Below, piece by piece: positions 23,915 through 31,903 of a DNA stretch of 64,000 bases (the first letter of the stretch is position 1; every line of letters begins with the position of its first letter). The translations under genes and the position numbers were made by a program. Under the pieces are notes generated by a model. It had not been told where the DNA came from. It searched no databases and saw only the letters and a list, made by a program, of their open reading frames with translations. Origin of the DNA: Casp-actino8 sp964563545 (GTDB lineage: Bacteria; Actinomycetota; Acidimicrobiia; Acidimicrobiales; Ilumatobacteraceae); NCBI GenBank assembly GCA_964563545.1, contig CAZLXB010000009.1:15403-79402 (forward strand), written 5' to 3'.

Positions 23915-25381
23915 TCACGCGAGTCCGTAGGCCCGCGCGAGCACGTCGATCTCGTCGAAGTGCAGATCGAGCAGGTGCCAGAGATCGGGCACCAGTTCGC
24001 GACATGCGATCAGACCGAAATCGAGTCGGTCGAGATAGCTGTGCACAGTGATGTTGAGGCCCATACCGTCGGTGACGATCGAGATCGGGATGTAGTTCTC
24101 CATCTTGGCTCCGGACAGATACATCGGTGCGCGAGGTCCGGGAACGTTCGAGATCACGACGTTGAACGGGAGCAGATTCGCACGATCGGCCCAACGAAGT
24201 CGGGAGGCCAGTCGAGATGCTGCCGCCGCCAGAAGTGGCGAGGTGGCCTGTGCTCCTTCGGCGATCGCATCGGCCGGGATGAGCTCGAACTGTCGTTTGG
24301 CGGACTCCATGGCTTCGTGGCACAAGGCCACACGTTCGATCGGATCGGCAGTGGTGGTCGGCAGATCGGCCACGATTCCCGAAACCATGTTGGTCCAGGG
24401 CACCTCTTCGTCACCGGTGCGGAACGACACCGGAACCATGGCCCGTAGCGGACGATCGGGAAGGGCATCGTGCTCGATCAGGTAGTTGCGCAGCGCGCCG
24501 GTGCAGATCGCCATCACGATGTCGTTCACCGTGCCACCCGATGCGGTCTTGATGGCCTTCAACTTCTCGAGCGAGGCCGAACGCATGGCGAACCGACGGT
24601 GCGCGGTGATCGTGCGGTTCCATGGTGTGGGGGGTCCGGGGGTGAGTGGCAGGCGCACCCGATCGACCGGGCTCTCCGGATCGGGGCGACGGCTCACCGA
24701 TCGGAGCGTGCGTCGCGCCCGACGCACGCCATCCTCGAGCGATGGAACCCCGAGCGAACCGGCGATCCCTTGCCCCACTCGCAAAGACAAGCGCATCGCT
24801 TTCACCGGATTCGACGCGAGCTTGGTGACGGCGCGCTGTGCGAGTTGCGCACCACTCGGAAGTTCTTCGGGTTCGATGGGAATCGGTTCGATCGTCGAGA
24901 TCGCATCGGGTGACGAGTCGGTGAGCATGTTGAGCATCGCCACTCCGGCGCCACCATCTATCGACGAGTGATGGAACTTGGTCATCAACGCCCAGCGACC
25001 ATCGCTCAGACCTTCGATGACGTAGACCTCCCACAACGGTCGCCCCCGGTCGAGCGCGCGTCCGAAGATGCGCGCCACCTGCTCGGCGAGTTGCTCGAGG
25101 TTCCCCGGCGGCGCGATGCCGAGGTGGCGTACGTGATATTCGAGATCGAAGTCGTCGTCCACCACCCAATACGGGTGGTCGAGTCCGAAGGGGACGTCGA
25201 GGAGTTTTTCGTGCAGAGGGCCGACGTGCCCGGCCAAGGCTTCGAACCGTCGGTAGACGACCTCGTACGGATCGAATTCCGGACTCGGTCGGGTGTAGAG
25301 CGCGAGTCCCGACACATGACCGAACGTGCGCGAATTCTCCAGATGGAGAAACGACGCATCGAGCCCGGACAATTGCCGCAC
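23915..25381 (-). CDS. Wax ester synthase / diacylglycerol acyltransferase (WS/DGAT)
   Basis: 488 residues. The catalytic motif HHSSIDG (137-143), the start LSGLDASFL and the C-terminal VISNVPGP and NITVHSY motifs define the bifunctional WS/DGAT family, which makes triacylglycerol or wax esters from acyl-CoA at the membrane or lipid droplet. The GTG at 25381 is chosen because TAGGTT ends 7 nt upstream. It lies just after tRNA-Leu. Confidence 0.92.
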   Translation of the reverse strand: MRQLSGLDASFLHLENSRTFGHVSGLALYTRPSPEFDPYEVVYRRFEALAGHVGPLHEKLLDVPFGLDHPYWVVDDDFDLEYHVRHLGIAPPGNLEQLAEQVARIFGRALDRGRPLWEVYVIEGLSDGRWALMTKFHHSSIDGGAGVAMLNMLTDSSPDAISTIEPIPIEPEELPSGAQLAQRAVTKLASNPVKAMRLSLRVGQGIAGSLGVPSLEDGVRRARRTLRSVSRRPDPESPVDRVRLPLTPGPPTPWNRTITAHRRFAMRSASLEKLKAIKTASGGTVNDIVMAICTGALRNYLIEHDALPDRPLRAMVPVSFRTGDEEVPWTNMVSGIVADLPTTTADPIERVALCHEAMESAKRQFELIPADAIAEGAQATSPLLAAAASRLASRLRWADRANLLPFNVVISNVPGPRAPMYLSGAKMENYIPISIVTDGMGLNITVHSYLDRLDFGLIACRELVPDLWHLLDLHFDEIDVLARAYGLA

Positions 25382-25388
25382 GCTCCGC

Positions 25389-25394
25389 AACCTA
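25389..25394 (-). promoter_or_regulatory. -10 box (TAGGTT) of the WS/DGAT gene, leaderless
   Basis: Minus-strand TAGGTT, 7 nt, then the GTG start at 25381. Confidence 0.55.
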
Positions 25395-25439
25395 GACCCG
25401 TGGAAACGACACCGTTTCCGGTCGTCCGCCACGCCGAGT

Positions 25440-25524
25440 GCCCGGGGTGGGGTTCGAACCCACACGACTCGTGAGAGTCAGGGGGGTTTAAGCCCCCCGC
25501 GTCTGCCAATTCCGCCACCCGGGC
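25440..25524 (-). tRNA. tRNA-Leu (anticodon UAA)
   Basis: 85 nt on the minus strand. The acceptor stem GCCCGGG pairs with CCCGGGC, the anticodon arm GGGGG-CTTAAAC-CCCCC gives UAA, the long variable arm (TGACTCTCACGAGTCG region) is of class II type as expected for leucine, and the T arm has GGTTCGAACC. The 3' CCA is not encoded. Confidence 0.95.
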
Positions 25525-25532
25525 CCACGATC

Positions 25533-25538
25533 AGGCTA
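25533..25538 (-). promoter_or_regulatory. -10 box (TAGCCT) of tRNA-Leu
   Basis: Minus-strand TAGCCT ends 8 nt before the mature 5' end of tRNA-Leu, so almost no 5' leader is expected. Confidence 0.4.
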
Positions 25539-25560
25539 CGGACGCAAGACAGACCCGATG

Positions 25561-25941
25561 TCAGGCAGCGTTCTCCCGACCGGTGATCACGGACGACTCA
25601 GCGGCCGAGGCCGAGGCCGAAACGAGTCGCAAAGAAGCAACGGCCGACCAGAGTTCCCGCCGCAGACGATCGGCCGCGGGCGGGACGAGGTGATTGGCGA
25701 CCACGACACCTTCGATCATGTCGGCCACCACGGCGACGAGCGGTCGGCCCTTGACCCGAACGGCCACGGTGACGTGCCCATCGACGCGGCGCAACGACCG
25801 ATCGACGCCCACGATGCGCGGTGGACACCGGAATCCGGGCACCACCAATCCACGTCGACGTGTCTCGACCACGAGCACCTTGGCCACCAAGGCGAACTCG
25901 AGCGGATCCGTCGAGTCGGTGTGTCGGGTCGGATGTTTCAT
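25561..25941 (-). CDS. Hypothetical protein
   Basis: 126 residues, no signal peptide or membrane helix. The N-terminal half alternates hydrophobic and charged residues (EFALVAKVLVVETRRRG, TVAVRVKGRPLVAVVADMIEG) like a beta-sheet domain; the C-terminal part is Ala/Ser-rich and helical. I do not recognise it. The start is uncertain: ATG 25941 is used, and a GTG at 26004 would add a segment that looks non-coding. It lies upstream of tRNA-Leu and divergent from the nuclease gene. Confidence 0.5.
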   Translation of the reverse strand: MKHPTRHTDSTDPLEFALVAKVLVVETRRRGLVVPGFRCPPRIVGVDRSLRRVDGHVTVAVRVKGRPLVAVVADMIEGVVVANHLVPPAADRLRRELWSAVASLRLVSASASAAESSVITGRENAA

Positions 25942-26014
25942 AAGAGAACGACTCTGCCAACCGGGTGTGGCACGGATCGCCCACCCGTCACATTTCGGCG
26001 TCACATCCCTCGCG

Positions 26015-26020
26015 TAATGT
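26015..26020 (+). promoter_or_regulatory. -10 box (TAATGT) of the RecB-like nuclease gene, leaderless
   Basis: TAATGT, 7 nt, then the GTG start at 26028. Confidence 0.55.
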
Positions 26021-26027
26021 CCCGGAC

Positions 26028-26981
26028 GTGCAAGAACCCGACGCCGGCCCCGCCTACACCGCCGCCCAGCAGAAGGTGATCGACGTGATCGGCAAGTCCG
26101 GCCCGGCCCCTTCCATTCCGGCGGGGCTCGCTGACGAACTACGGGCCGAGATCATCGCTGCCATCACTCCGTTCACCGAACTGCTCCCTGACGGCAAGTC
26201 GTGGGAGAACCGTTTCTTCCTCAACAAGCAAAGCCTCACCGACGTTCATTCCTGCGAGGCCTACTACCTCGGCGGCAAGGCCGACTTCGAGTGGAACTCG
26301 GCCAACTCGCGCGGCACGATCGTCCACAAGGCGATCGAAGTCTCCATCAACATCCGCGGCGGAGTCTTCCCCACCGATCTCGTCGAGGAATCGATCTCGC
26401 GTCTCAGCAACGACCCCAACAAGAACATCGGCGAATTCCTCGTCACCCTCGACGAATACGGCCGCGCCGAACTCATCGGCGAGTGCAGTTCGCTCTTCAC
26501 CCGTTTCCTCGAGGGCTTTCCCCCCATCAAACGGGCCTGGTCGCCCCAGACCGAGAGCTCGATCGGCCTCGATCTGGTCGACAAGAGGGTCCGAATCGGC
26601 GGCAAAGTCGATCTGTCGCTCGGCCGACCGCCCGACAAGGTCATCATCGATCTCAAGACCGGGGCGCAATTCGGTGCCCACCGTGATGACCTTCGTCTGT
26701 ACGCGCTGATCGATCTCCTGACAGTCGGCAACGCGCCGCGCAAGGTCGCCAGTTTCTACATCGATTCGGCGAGCATCGAAGCCGAGGACATCACCGAGGG
26801 CACTCTGCGCGCCGCCGCCCGCCGACTCGCCGACGGCCTCACCAAGGCTCTCGAGATCAAGTACGCCGGTCGCGCCCCCGAAGTTCGAGCCGGATCGAAT
26901 TGCCGGTGGTGCACATTGGTGTCCGAATGTCAGGCCGGTCAGCAATACCTCGCGCAACGCGAAGCCGACGAAGGCTGGTGA
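26028..26981 (+). CDS. Stand-alone RecB/Cas4-like PD-(D/E)XK nuclease with Fe-S cysteine set
   Basis: 317 residues. Nuclease motifs are in order: RGTIVHKAIE (His100), GGKVDLS (Asp195) and the core DLKTG (Asp208, Lys210), with RLYALIDL as the trailing motif. One cysteine before the core (Cys76 in VHSCEAYYL) and three after it (Cys292, Cys295, Cys301 in NCRWCTLVSEC) match the C-x(n)-CxxC-x5-C set that holds a 4Fe-4S cluster in AddB and Cas4-type nucleases. No helicase, Cas or Add gene is nearby, so the role is likely housekeeping DNA processing; the partner is unknown. Confidence 0.85.
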   Translation: MQEPDAGPAYTAAQQKVIDVIGKSGPAPSIPAGLADELRAEIIAAITPFTELLPDGKSWENRFFLNKQSLTDVHSCEAYYLGGKADFEWNSANSRGTIVHKAIEVSINIRGGVFPTDLVEESISRLSNDPNKNIGEFLVTLDEYGRAELIGECSSLFTRFLEGFPPIKRAWSPQTESSIGLDLVDKRVRIGGKVDLSLGRPPDKVIIDLKTGAQFGAHRDDLRLYALIDLLTVGNAPRKVASFYIDSASIEAEDITEGTLRAAARRLADGLTKALEIKYAGRAPEVRAGSNCRWCTLVSECQAGQQYLAQREADEGW

Positions 26982-26990
26982 TCCCGTCGT

Positions 26991-27638
26991 TCAGTCGGCC
27001 CGCCGGGTATTGGGCGTCATGAAGGCCAACGCGCATCCGAGCCCGGCTTCGGCGCGCACCGTGGCGATCCGGCGACCTTTCTGAACCGCTTCGCGCGGTG
27101 AGCCCACAACGTCGGGGCCGAGTCGGTCGACGACCGCATCGAGTTCAGCAACATCGAACACCAATCCCCAGAGTCGCGCCGGCTCCCCAGCGTCGATGTC
27201 CGGCCGTTCGACGACTTCCAGAATCACCGAACCGGCCCGATGGAAACCCTGGCGCACACCGCCACCGACCTCACGGATCCGCTTCAGCGGGAGACCCAAC
27301 ACTTCAGTGATCGCCCCACACGTGCGATCGAGCGAGGGAGTCATGATCACCACATGGTCGACGCCCGTGATTCCGAGTGCCGAATCAATTGCTGTCGAAC
27401 CCGCGGGCGTGGACGCGAACGACGTCGCAATGCCGTCGATCAATTGATCGGCCCGGACATCATCGGAGCAGAATCGCCATCCGGTGAGCCCAAGACGGCC
27501 ATCGAGAGGTGTTTCGAGTTCGAACGTCAGCCCACCAGCGACGAACGAGGATCCCGAACTGGATCGGGTGAGCGTGAATCCGAGTCGCTCCCACGACGAT
27601 GCGGGAGCCGAAAGACGAAGACTGGCGAGCAGGATCAG
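26991..27638 (-). CDS. VOC (glyoxalase-fold) protein, probably with a CTG start coupled to bL37
   Basis: About 215 residues. The second half is a clear VOC module (GVDHVVIMTPSLDRTCGAIT, GVRQGFHRAGSVILEVVE, GLVFDVAELDAVVDRLG); the first half (SAPASSWERLGFTLT) is a degenerate copy. Metal ligands are incomplete. No ATG, GTG or TTG occurs in frame near the domain start. The only sensible position is a CTG at 27638 overlapping the bL37 stop as CTGA, or a CTG 6 nt later. Function unknown. Confidence 0.6.
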   Translation of the reverse strand: MILLASLRLSAPASSWERLGFTLTRSSSGSSFVAGGLTFELETPLDGRLGLTGWRFCSDDVRADQLIDGIATSFASTPAGSTAIDSALGITGVDHVVIMTPSLDRTCGAITEVLGLPLKRIREVGGGVRQGFHRAGSVILEVVERPDIDAGEPARLWGLVFDVAELDAVVDRLGPDVVGSPREAVQKGRRIATVRAEAGLGCALAFMTPNTRRAD

Positions 27639-27721
27639 CCGCGACCCATGTTGGGACGCTTGCCGTGGTTGGCCTTCGACCGACGGAGCCGAGCCTTGCG
27701 CTTCTTGGTCTTCTTCGACAT
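27635..27721 (-). CDS. Ribosomal protein bL37 (actinobacterial mini-protein)
   Basis: 28 residues. It begins MSKKTKKRKARLRR and ends SKANHGKRPNMGRG; the segment SKANHGKRPN matches the very small bL37 protein seen on mycobacterial large subunits, where it binds rRNA. A GGAGACC ribosome binding site precedes the ATG, and TAGCGT lies 9 nt upstream. Easily missed because of its length. It shares its stop with the start of the VOC gene. Confidence 0.88.
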   Translation of the reverse strand: MSKKTKKRKARLRRSKANHGKRPNMGRG

Positions 27722-27730
27722 AGGTCTCCA

Positions 27731-27736
27731 ACGCTA
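27731..27736 (-). promoter_or_regulatory. -10 box (TAGCGT) of bL37
   Basis: Minus-strand TAGCGT, 9 nt to the ATG at 27721; a transcript starting there would have a leader of only a few bases. Confidence 0.4.
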
Positions 27737-27754
27737 CCGCCCGGCCCGACCAAA

Positions 27755-28312
27755 TCACCCGGTCGGCTGGCCGGTCGACGACCGGGGTCGGCGACCACGG
27801 CCGATCACGATTCCGATCCCGGCCGCCGCCGGGAAGGCCGCCAAGGTGACGAGCCAGCCCGGAACCCCCGTGACCGGCAAGTCGGGTGTCGGACCCACCA
27901 ATTCGGGTCCCACAGGGGCGCTCACGTCGACCGCCACCACTGCCGGGGGACCCGCGCAATCGGCGCTGTCGGGACTTTCCGACATGAACCGGACCCCCTC
28001 AGCGCCCACGGGCAACGTGAGTGAGACCCGACCCTCCGCATCGGTCACGAGTTCGATCGGTTCGACTGGCGGCATACCGGATGCCATGACCGGCACCGCG
28101 TACACACGATGGTTGGCCAAGGACTCGCTGCCATCGTGCAGATACGCGGTGGCGGTGAATTCCCACTCACCTTGGGAAGGTGGCTCGAGGGCGCCATCGA
28201 TCGCGTAGGTCGCACACGCAGGGGCTGACGTTGGTGTTGGTGATACGGGCGGCACCACGGGAACGATCGCGGACACGGCACTCAGGATCACGATGAACGA
28301 CATGCGATCCAT
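27755..28312 (-). CDS. Secreted surface protein with LPxTG-type sorting signal
   Basis: 185 residues. A signal peptide (about 1-29) leads to a beta-rich domain with two cysteines (Cys33 and Cys119) that could form a disulfide. The C-terminus has LPVTG (145-149), a hydrophobic stretch (about 150-171) and the basic tail GRGRRPR, which is the layout of a sortase substrate. No sortase is in the window. An ATG at 28303 is an alternative start. Ligand or partner is unknown. Confidence 0.7.
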   Translation of the reverse strand: MDRMSFIVILSAVSAIVPVVPPVSPTPTSAPACATYAIDGALEPPSQGEWEFTATAYLHDGSESLANHRVYAVPVMASGMPPVEPIELVTDAEGRVSLTLPVGAEGVRFMSESPDSADCAGPPAVVAVDVSAPVGPELVGPTPDLPVTGVPGWLVTLAAFPAAAGIGIVIGRGRRPRSSTGQPTG

Positions 28313-28343
28313 GTGGGCGCGGTTCGGGCGCGAGGGCGACGGG

Positions 28344-28349
28344 TAGCCT
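28344..28349 (+). promoter_or_regulatory. -10 box (TAGCCT) of ychF
   Basis: TAGCCT, 10 nt, then the ATG of ychF at 28360. Near-leaderless. Confidence 0.4.
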
Positions 28350-28359
28350 GCACTTTCCC

Positions 28360-29448
28360 ATGGAACGTTTCGGCCTGGTTGGCCTCCCCAATGCGGGCAA
28401 GAGTTCGCTCTACAACGCTCTCACCGGCGGGGGCGCCCTCGCCGCTCCGTATGCGTTCGCCACCAAGGATCCCAACATCGGTGTGGCCAAGGTCCCCGAC
28501 GACCGTCTCGACCGCCTGTCGGCCATGTCGAAGAGCAAGAACACGATCCACGCATCGGTACAGGTGGTCGACATCGGCGGCCTCGTGGAGGGCGCGAGCA
28601 AGGGTGAGGGTCTCGGCAACAAGTTCCTCGCCAACATCCGCGAAGTCGACGCCATCGTCCTCGTGTTGCGCGCCTTCATCGACGACGACGTGCCCGGACC
28701 TTCCGATCCACTCGAACACCTACGGGTGGTCGAGATCGAGTTGGCGCTGGCCGACCTCGAGACCGTCGAGAAACGGCTCGCCCAGGCCCAGCGACAGTCG
28801 AAGCTCGATCGCAACCTCCTCCCTGAGGTCGAGGCGCTCGAACTCGCGCAAGCCGCGCTCGCCGAAGGTCGTCCGCTCTACCGAGCCGGACTGAAGGCCG
28901 ACCAGCGAGAGATCCTCGCTCCGCACTTCTTATTGACCAATCGCCGCGTGCTCGTGGTGGCCAACGTGGGCGAGGGAGAACTCGACCGGATTCCCGAGGT
29001 CGAAAAGCGCATCACCGCCGAGTTCAACGACGCCGGCGACAACGTCGAAGTGATCGGCATGTGCGTTCAACTCGAAGCCGAAGCGGCAGCCATCGAAGAT
29101 CCGGCCGAAAGGGCCGAGATGCTCGAGGGTTTCGGGCTTGGCGAGGGCGCGCTCTTCCGCATGGTCCGCAGCGCGTATCACCTCCTCGGACTTCGCACGT
29201 ACTTCACGACCGGCGAGAAGGAATCACGCGCCTGGACGTTCCGCGCCGGGTCCACGGCACCCGAATGCGCCGGTCGCATCCACAGCGACTTCCAACGCGG
29301 ATTCATCAAGGCCGAGGTGATCCACTGGGACGAACTCCTCGATCTCGGATCGTGGGTCAAGGCCAAGGACGTCGGCAAGATCCGTGTCGAGGGCAAGGAC
29401 TACCACCCCGTCGACGGCGACGTGATGGAGTTCCGCTTCAACGTGTAG
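28360..29448 (+). CDS. ychF: Ribosome-binding ATPase YchF (OLA1)
   Basis: 362 residues, standard length. The P-loop GLPNAGKSS (8-16), the switch region DIGGLVEGASKGEGLGNKFL and the replaced G4 motif that shifts preference from GTP to ATP are typical. A coiled-coil insertion (about 130-200) and the C-terminal TGS domain (LRTYFTTG to DVMEFRFNV) follow. It is an Obg-related ATPase of the ribosome and stress response. Confidence 0.96.
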   Translation: MERFGLVGLPNAGKSSLYNALTGGGALAAPYAFATKDPNIGVAKVPDDRLDRLSAMSKSKNTIHASVQVVDIGGLVEGASKGEGLGNKFLANIREVDAIVLVLRAFIDDDVPGPSDPLEHLRVVEIELALADLETVEKRLAQAQRQSKLDRNLLPEVEALELAQAALAEGRPLYRAGLKADQREILAPHFLLTNRRVLVVANVGEGELDRIPEVEKRITAEFNDAGDNVEVIGMCVQLEAEAAAIEDPAERAEMLEGFGLGEGALFRMVRSAYHLLGLRTYFTTGEKESRAWTFRAGSTAPECAGRIHSDFQRGFIKAEVIHWDELLDLGSWVKAKDVGKIRVEGKDYHPVDGDVMEFRFNV

Positions 29449-29470
29449 GACGCGGCGGGAAGCGAACGGC

Positions 29471-29857
29471 ATGACCACGTCATCTTCCGACTCCACCGCC
29501 TGGCTCGTGTGCGACGGACGGGTTCTCGCCAGCGCGTCGCTCGCCACGGACTCGGCGACCCGCCGACGCGGTTTGCTCGGACGGGATTCGTTCACCGGCG
29601 CTCTCGTGTTGCATCCGTGCCGATGGGTGCACACGATCGGAATGCGCTTCGCCCTCGATGTGGCGTACCTCGACACCGATGGAACCGTCATCAAGACGGT
29701 CCAGATGCACCGCCACCGCCTCGGTGCCCCGATTCCACGCGCGAAGAGCGTGGTGGAGGCTGAACTCGGTGCGTTCGCCCGTTGGGGCCTGCGCGTCGGT
29801 GACCGGGTGGAGATCCGTTCGGGCGCGACGGCCGACGCGTCGGGTGAACAATCGTGA
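29471..29857 (+). CDS. DUF192 family protein
   Basis: 128 residues covering one DUF192 domain: RGLLGRDSFTGALVLHPCRWVHTIGMRF, then DTDGTVIKTVQM and a final RVGDRVEI. No signal peptide, unlike many family members. Function unknown. Followed by rsmI with a GTGA overlap. Confidence 0.85.
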   Translation: MTTSSSDSTAWLVCDGRVLASASLATDSATRRRGLLGRDSFTGALVLHPCRWVHTIGMRFALDVAYLDTDGTVIKTVQMHRHRLGAPIPRAKSVVEAELGAFARWGLRVGDRVEIRSGATADASGEQS

Positions 29858-30681
29858 GCCGACTCGTCCTGGTGGCCACTCCGATCGGCAATCTCGGAGA
29901 TCTAGCGCCGCGTGCGATCGAAGAGTTTCGTCGAGCCGGACTCGTGTGTTGCGAGGACACACGTCGCACCGGTCTCTTGCTGAACAATCTCGGCATCGAC
30001 GCCACGCTCATGCGCCTCGACGATCACACCGAGGTGCCGTCGATCCCGCGCGTGATCGATGCCCTCGACGAAGGCCGCGACGTGGTGTTGGCCACCGATG
30101 CCGGTACTCCCGGTATCTCCGATCCGGGGCAACGCCTGGTGGCCGCCGTGATCGCCGCCGGACACGTCGTCACCGCCGTTCCGGGCGCCTCGGCCGTGCT
30201 CACTGCGCTCACGATCAGCGGACTCCCTACCGAACGCTTCGTGTTCGAAGGGTTCCTCCCGCGCTCGGGTAAGGAGCGCGCTGAACGCCTCGCCGAGGTC
30301 GCCGCCGATCGACGTACGACCGTGCTCTACGAGGCGCCGCATCGGATCGAACGCACCTTGGCCGATCTCGCGGCCGCTTGCGGACCCGATCGGGCCGCCG
30401 CACTCGCCCGTGAACTCACCAAGATCCACGAAGAAGTCACGCGTGGATCGCTGGCCGAACTCCTCTCCGGTGTCGGCGAGCCCCGCGGTGAGTACGTGAT
30501 CGTTCTCTCCGGAGCGCCCGCCGCTCCAGCGGCGTCGCCGGCGGCGATCGAGTCGATGGTGCGCGCCGAACTCGCGCGTGGATCCTCCACCCGAGATGCT
30601 GCGGCGGCCGTGGCCGCGGCAACGGGTGCACCCAAGAAGACGGTGTACGAACTTGCGGTCTCCCTGGCCAAGGAGACCTGA
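29854..30681 (+). CDS. rsmI: 16S rRNA (cytidine-1402-2'-O)-methyltransferase
   Basis: 275 residues from a GTG overlapping the DUF192 stop. LVLVATPIGNLGDLAPRA at the start, CEDTRRTG, DAGTPGISDPG and VTAVPGASA are the SAM-binding and family motifs of RsmI, a tetrapyrrole-methylase-fold enzyme acting on the decoding centre. The C-terminal Ala-rich helix with the KKTVYELAV motif is also typical. Confidence 0.96.
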   Translation: MSRLVLVATPIGNLGDLAPRAIEEFRRAGLVCCEDTRRTGLLLNNLGIDATLMRLDDHTEVPSIPRVIDALDEGRDVVLATDAGTPGISDPGQRLVAAVIAAGHVVTAVPGASAVLTALTISGLPTERFVFEGFLPRSGKERAERLAEVAADRRTTVLYEAPHRIERTLADLAAACGPDRAAALARELTKIHEEVTRGSLAELLSGVGEPRGEYVIVLSGAPAAPAASPAAIESMVRAELARGSSTRDAAAAVAAATGAPKKTVYELAVSLAKET

Positions 30682-30704
30682 GCAACTCCGCCACACCCGC
30701 TCGT

Positions 30705-30710
30705 TATGTT
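30705..30710 (+). promoter_or_regulatory. -10 box (TATGTT) of the HNH gene
   Basis: TATGTT, 9 nt, then the ATG at 30720. Confidence 0.4.
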
Positions 30711-30719
30711 GCATTTGCA

Positions 30720-31880
30720 ATGAACCGGGTGTGCGCTCCAACCGACGAACTCCGAGCACTCCGCGTCCGACTGTCGGAGATCAGGCATCAAGAGGCGGCG
30801 CTGGCCGCCGAGAAGATCTCGATCGTGTCGCGCATCGAGGCTTTATCGGCGCCCGACCTGGCGCCATTGGCGGCCGAGCGCGAACTCGTTGCCCATGGCG
30901 GCTCGAGCCCACGGGAGGCGCGCGACATCATCGCCCGCGCCGAAGTCGTCGAATCGCGACCCGAGCTCGGTCAGGCACTCGCCTGCGCCTCCACCACCAC
31001 CGCTCACCTCGACGTTCTGGCCCGCGCCATGCGAACTGCAGCACCCCAGCGCGAGGCCTTTGCGGCCTTACTCCCCGAACTCGCCGAATCGGCCACGACC
31101 ATGCGCGTTGCGGACTTCGCCCAGTTGTGCCGCGACACCGCCCGTTCGGTTCTGACCGACGGAGGGATCTCGATCTTCGAGCGCCAGCGGCGATCGGTCT
31201 ATCTGCGCGGCCGGTTCGATAACGAAGGCGGGCTCGATCTCACGGGCTACCTCGATCCCGAGCGTGGCGCAGCGCTGTGGTCACGCATCGAGCAACTCCG
31301 CGAGCAGTTGTTCCATCAGGGTGACGACGCGCCAGTGGACGTCATGCCCTGGGTCGAACCGAACGAGCACCGAGCCGCACTCGCCCTCATCCACTTGACC
31401 AATTCCGGGGTGCGCGCCGACGACCACCACGACGTTCCGACCCATGCGCGCGCCGAAGTCGTCGTCCATGTGGACCTCACGTCGCTCACCGACGGACCCC
31501 ACGCGCACACCACGTCACGCACCGTGTACGGCGGCGATCTTCCCGTCGCGACGATCCGCCGACTGGCCTGCGAGGCCGAGGTCATTCCTGTCGTCCTCGG
31601 CGGTCACGGAGTCCCACTCGACGTCGGTCGATCTCGACGGCTCGCCACTGCTCATCAGCGGCGAGCACTCGAGGCGATACACACCACCTGCGCCGTTCCC
31701 GACTGCAGGGCGCCCTTCCACCATTGCCAAATTCATCACATCGACTACTGGGAATCGGGTGGTTCGACCGACCTCGACAACATGGTTCCGCTCTGCTCGC
31801 GCCATCACCACGCGGTTCACGAGGGCGGCTGGACGCTCGTTCTCGAGCCACTCACCCGACACGTCACCTTCGATCGCTGA
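30720..31880 (+). CDS. DUF222 / 13E12-type HNH endonuclease-like protein
   Basis: 386 residues. A helical DUF222-type N-terminal region (to about 290) is followed by an HNH module near residues 318-372: paired cysteines in CAVPDCRAP, CQIHHIDYW and NMVPLCSRHHHAVHEGGW, so both zinc and metal ligands look present. This is the actinobacterial 13E12 repeat family, which is multicopy and variable between strains; it is often suspected of mobility but no inverted repeats or insertion duplication were seen here. Confidence 0.85.
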   Translation: MNRVCAPTDELRALRVRLSEIRHQEAALAAEKISIVSRIEALSAPDLAPLAAERELVAHGGSSPREARDIIARAEVVESRPELGQALACASTTTAHLDVLARAMRTAAPQREAFAALLPELAESATTMRVADFAQLCRDTARSVLTDGGISIFERQRRSVYLRGRFDNEGGLDLTGYLDPERGAALWSRIEQLREQLFHQGDDAPVDVMPWVEPNEHRAALALIHLTNSGVRADDHHDVPTHARAEVVVHVDLTSLTDGPHAHTTSRTVYGGDLPVATIRRLACEAEVIPVVLGGHGVPLDVGRSRRLATAHQRRALEAIHTTCAVPDCRAPFHHCQIHHIDYWESGGSTDLDNMVPLCSRHHHAVHEGGWTLVLEPLTRHVTFDR

Positions 31881-31903
31881 GACACCGAATCGCGAGCGAG
31901 ATT

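Noticed and set aside
26028..26981. Cas4 of a CRISPR system
   Set aside because: The nuclease and Fe-S motifs are shared with AddB-type proteins, the protein is longer than typical Cas4, and no CRISPR repeats or cas genes are nearby.
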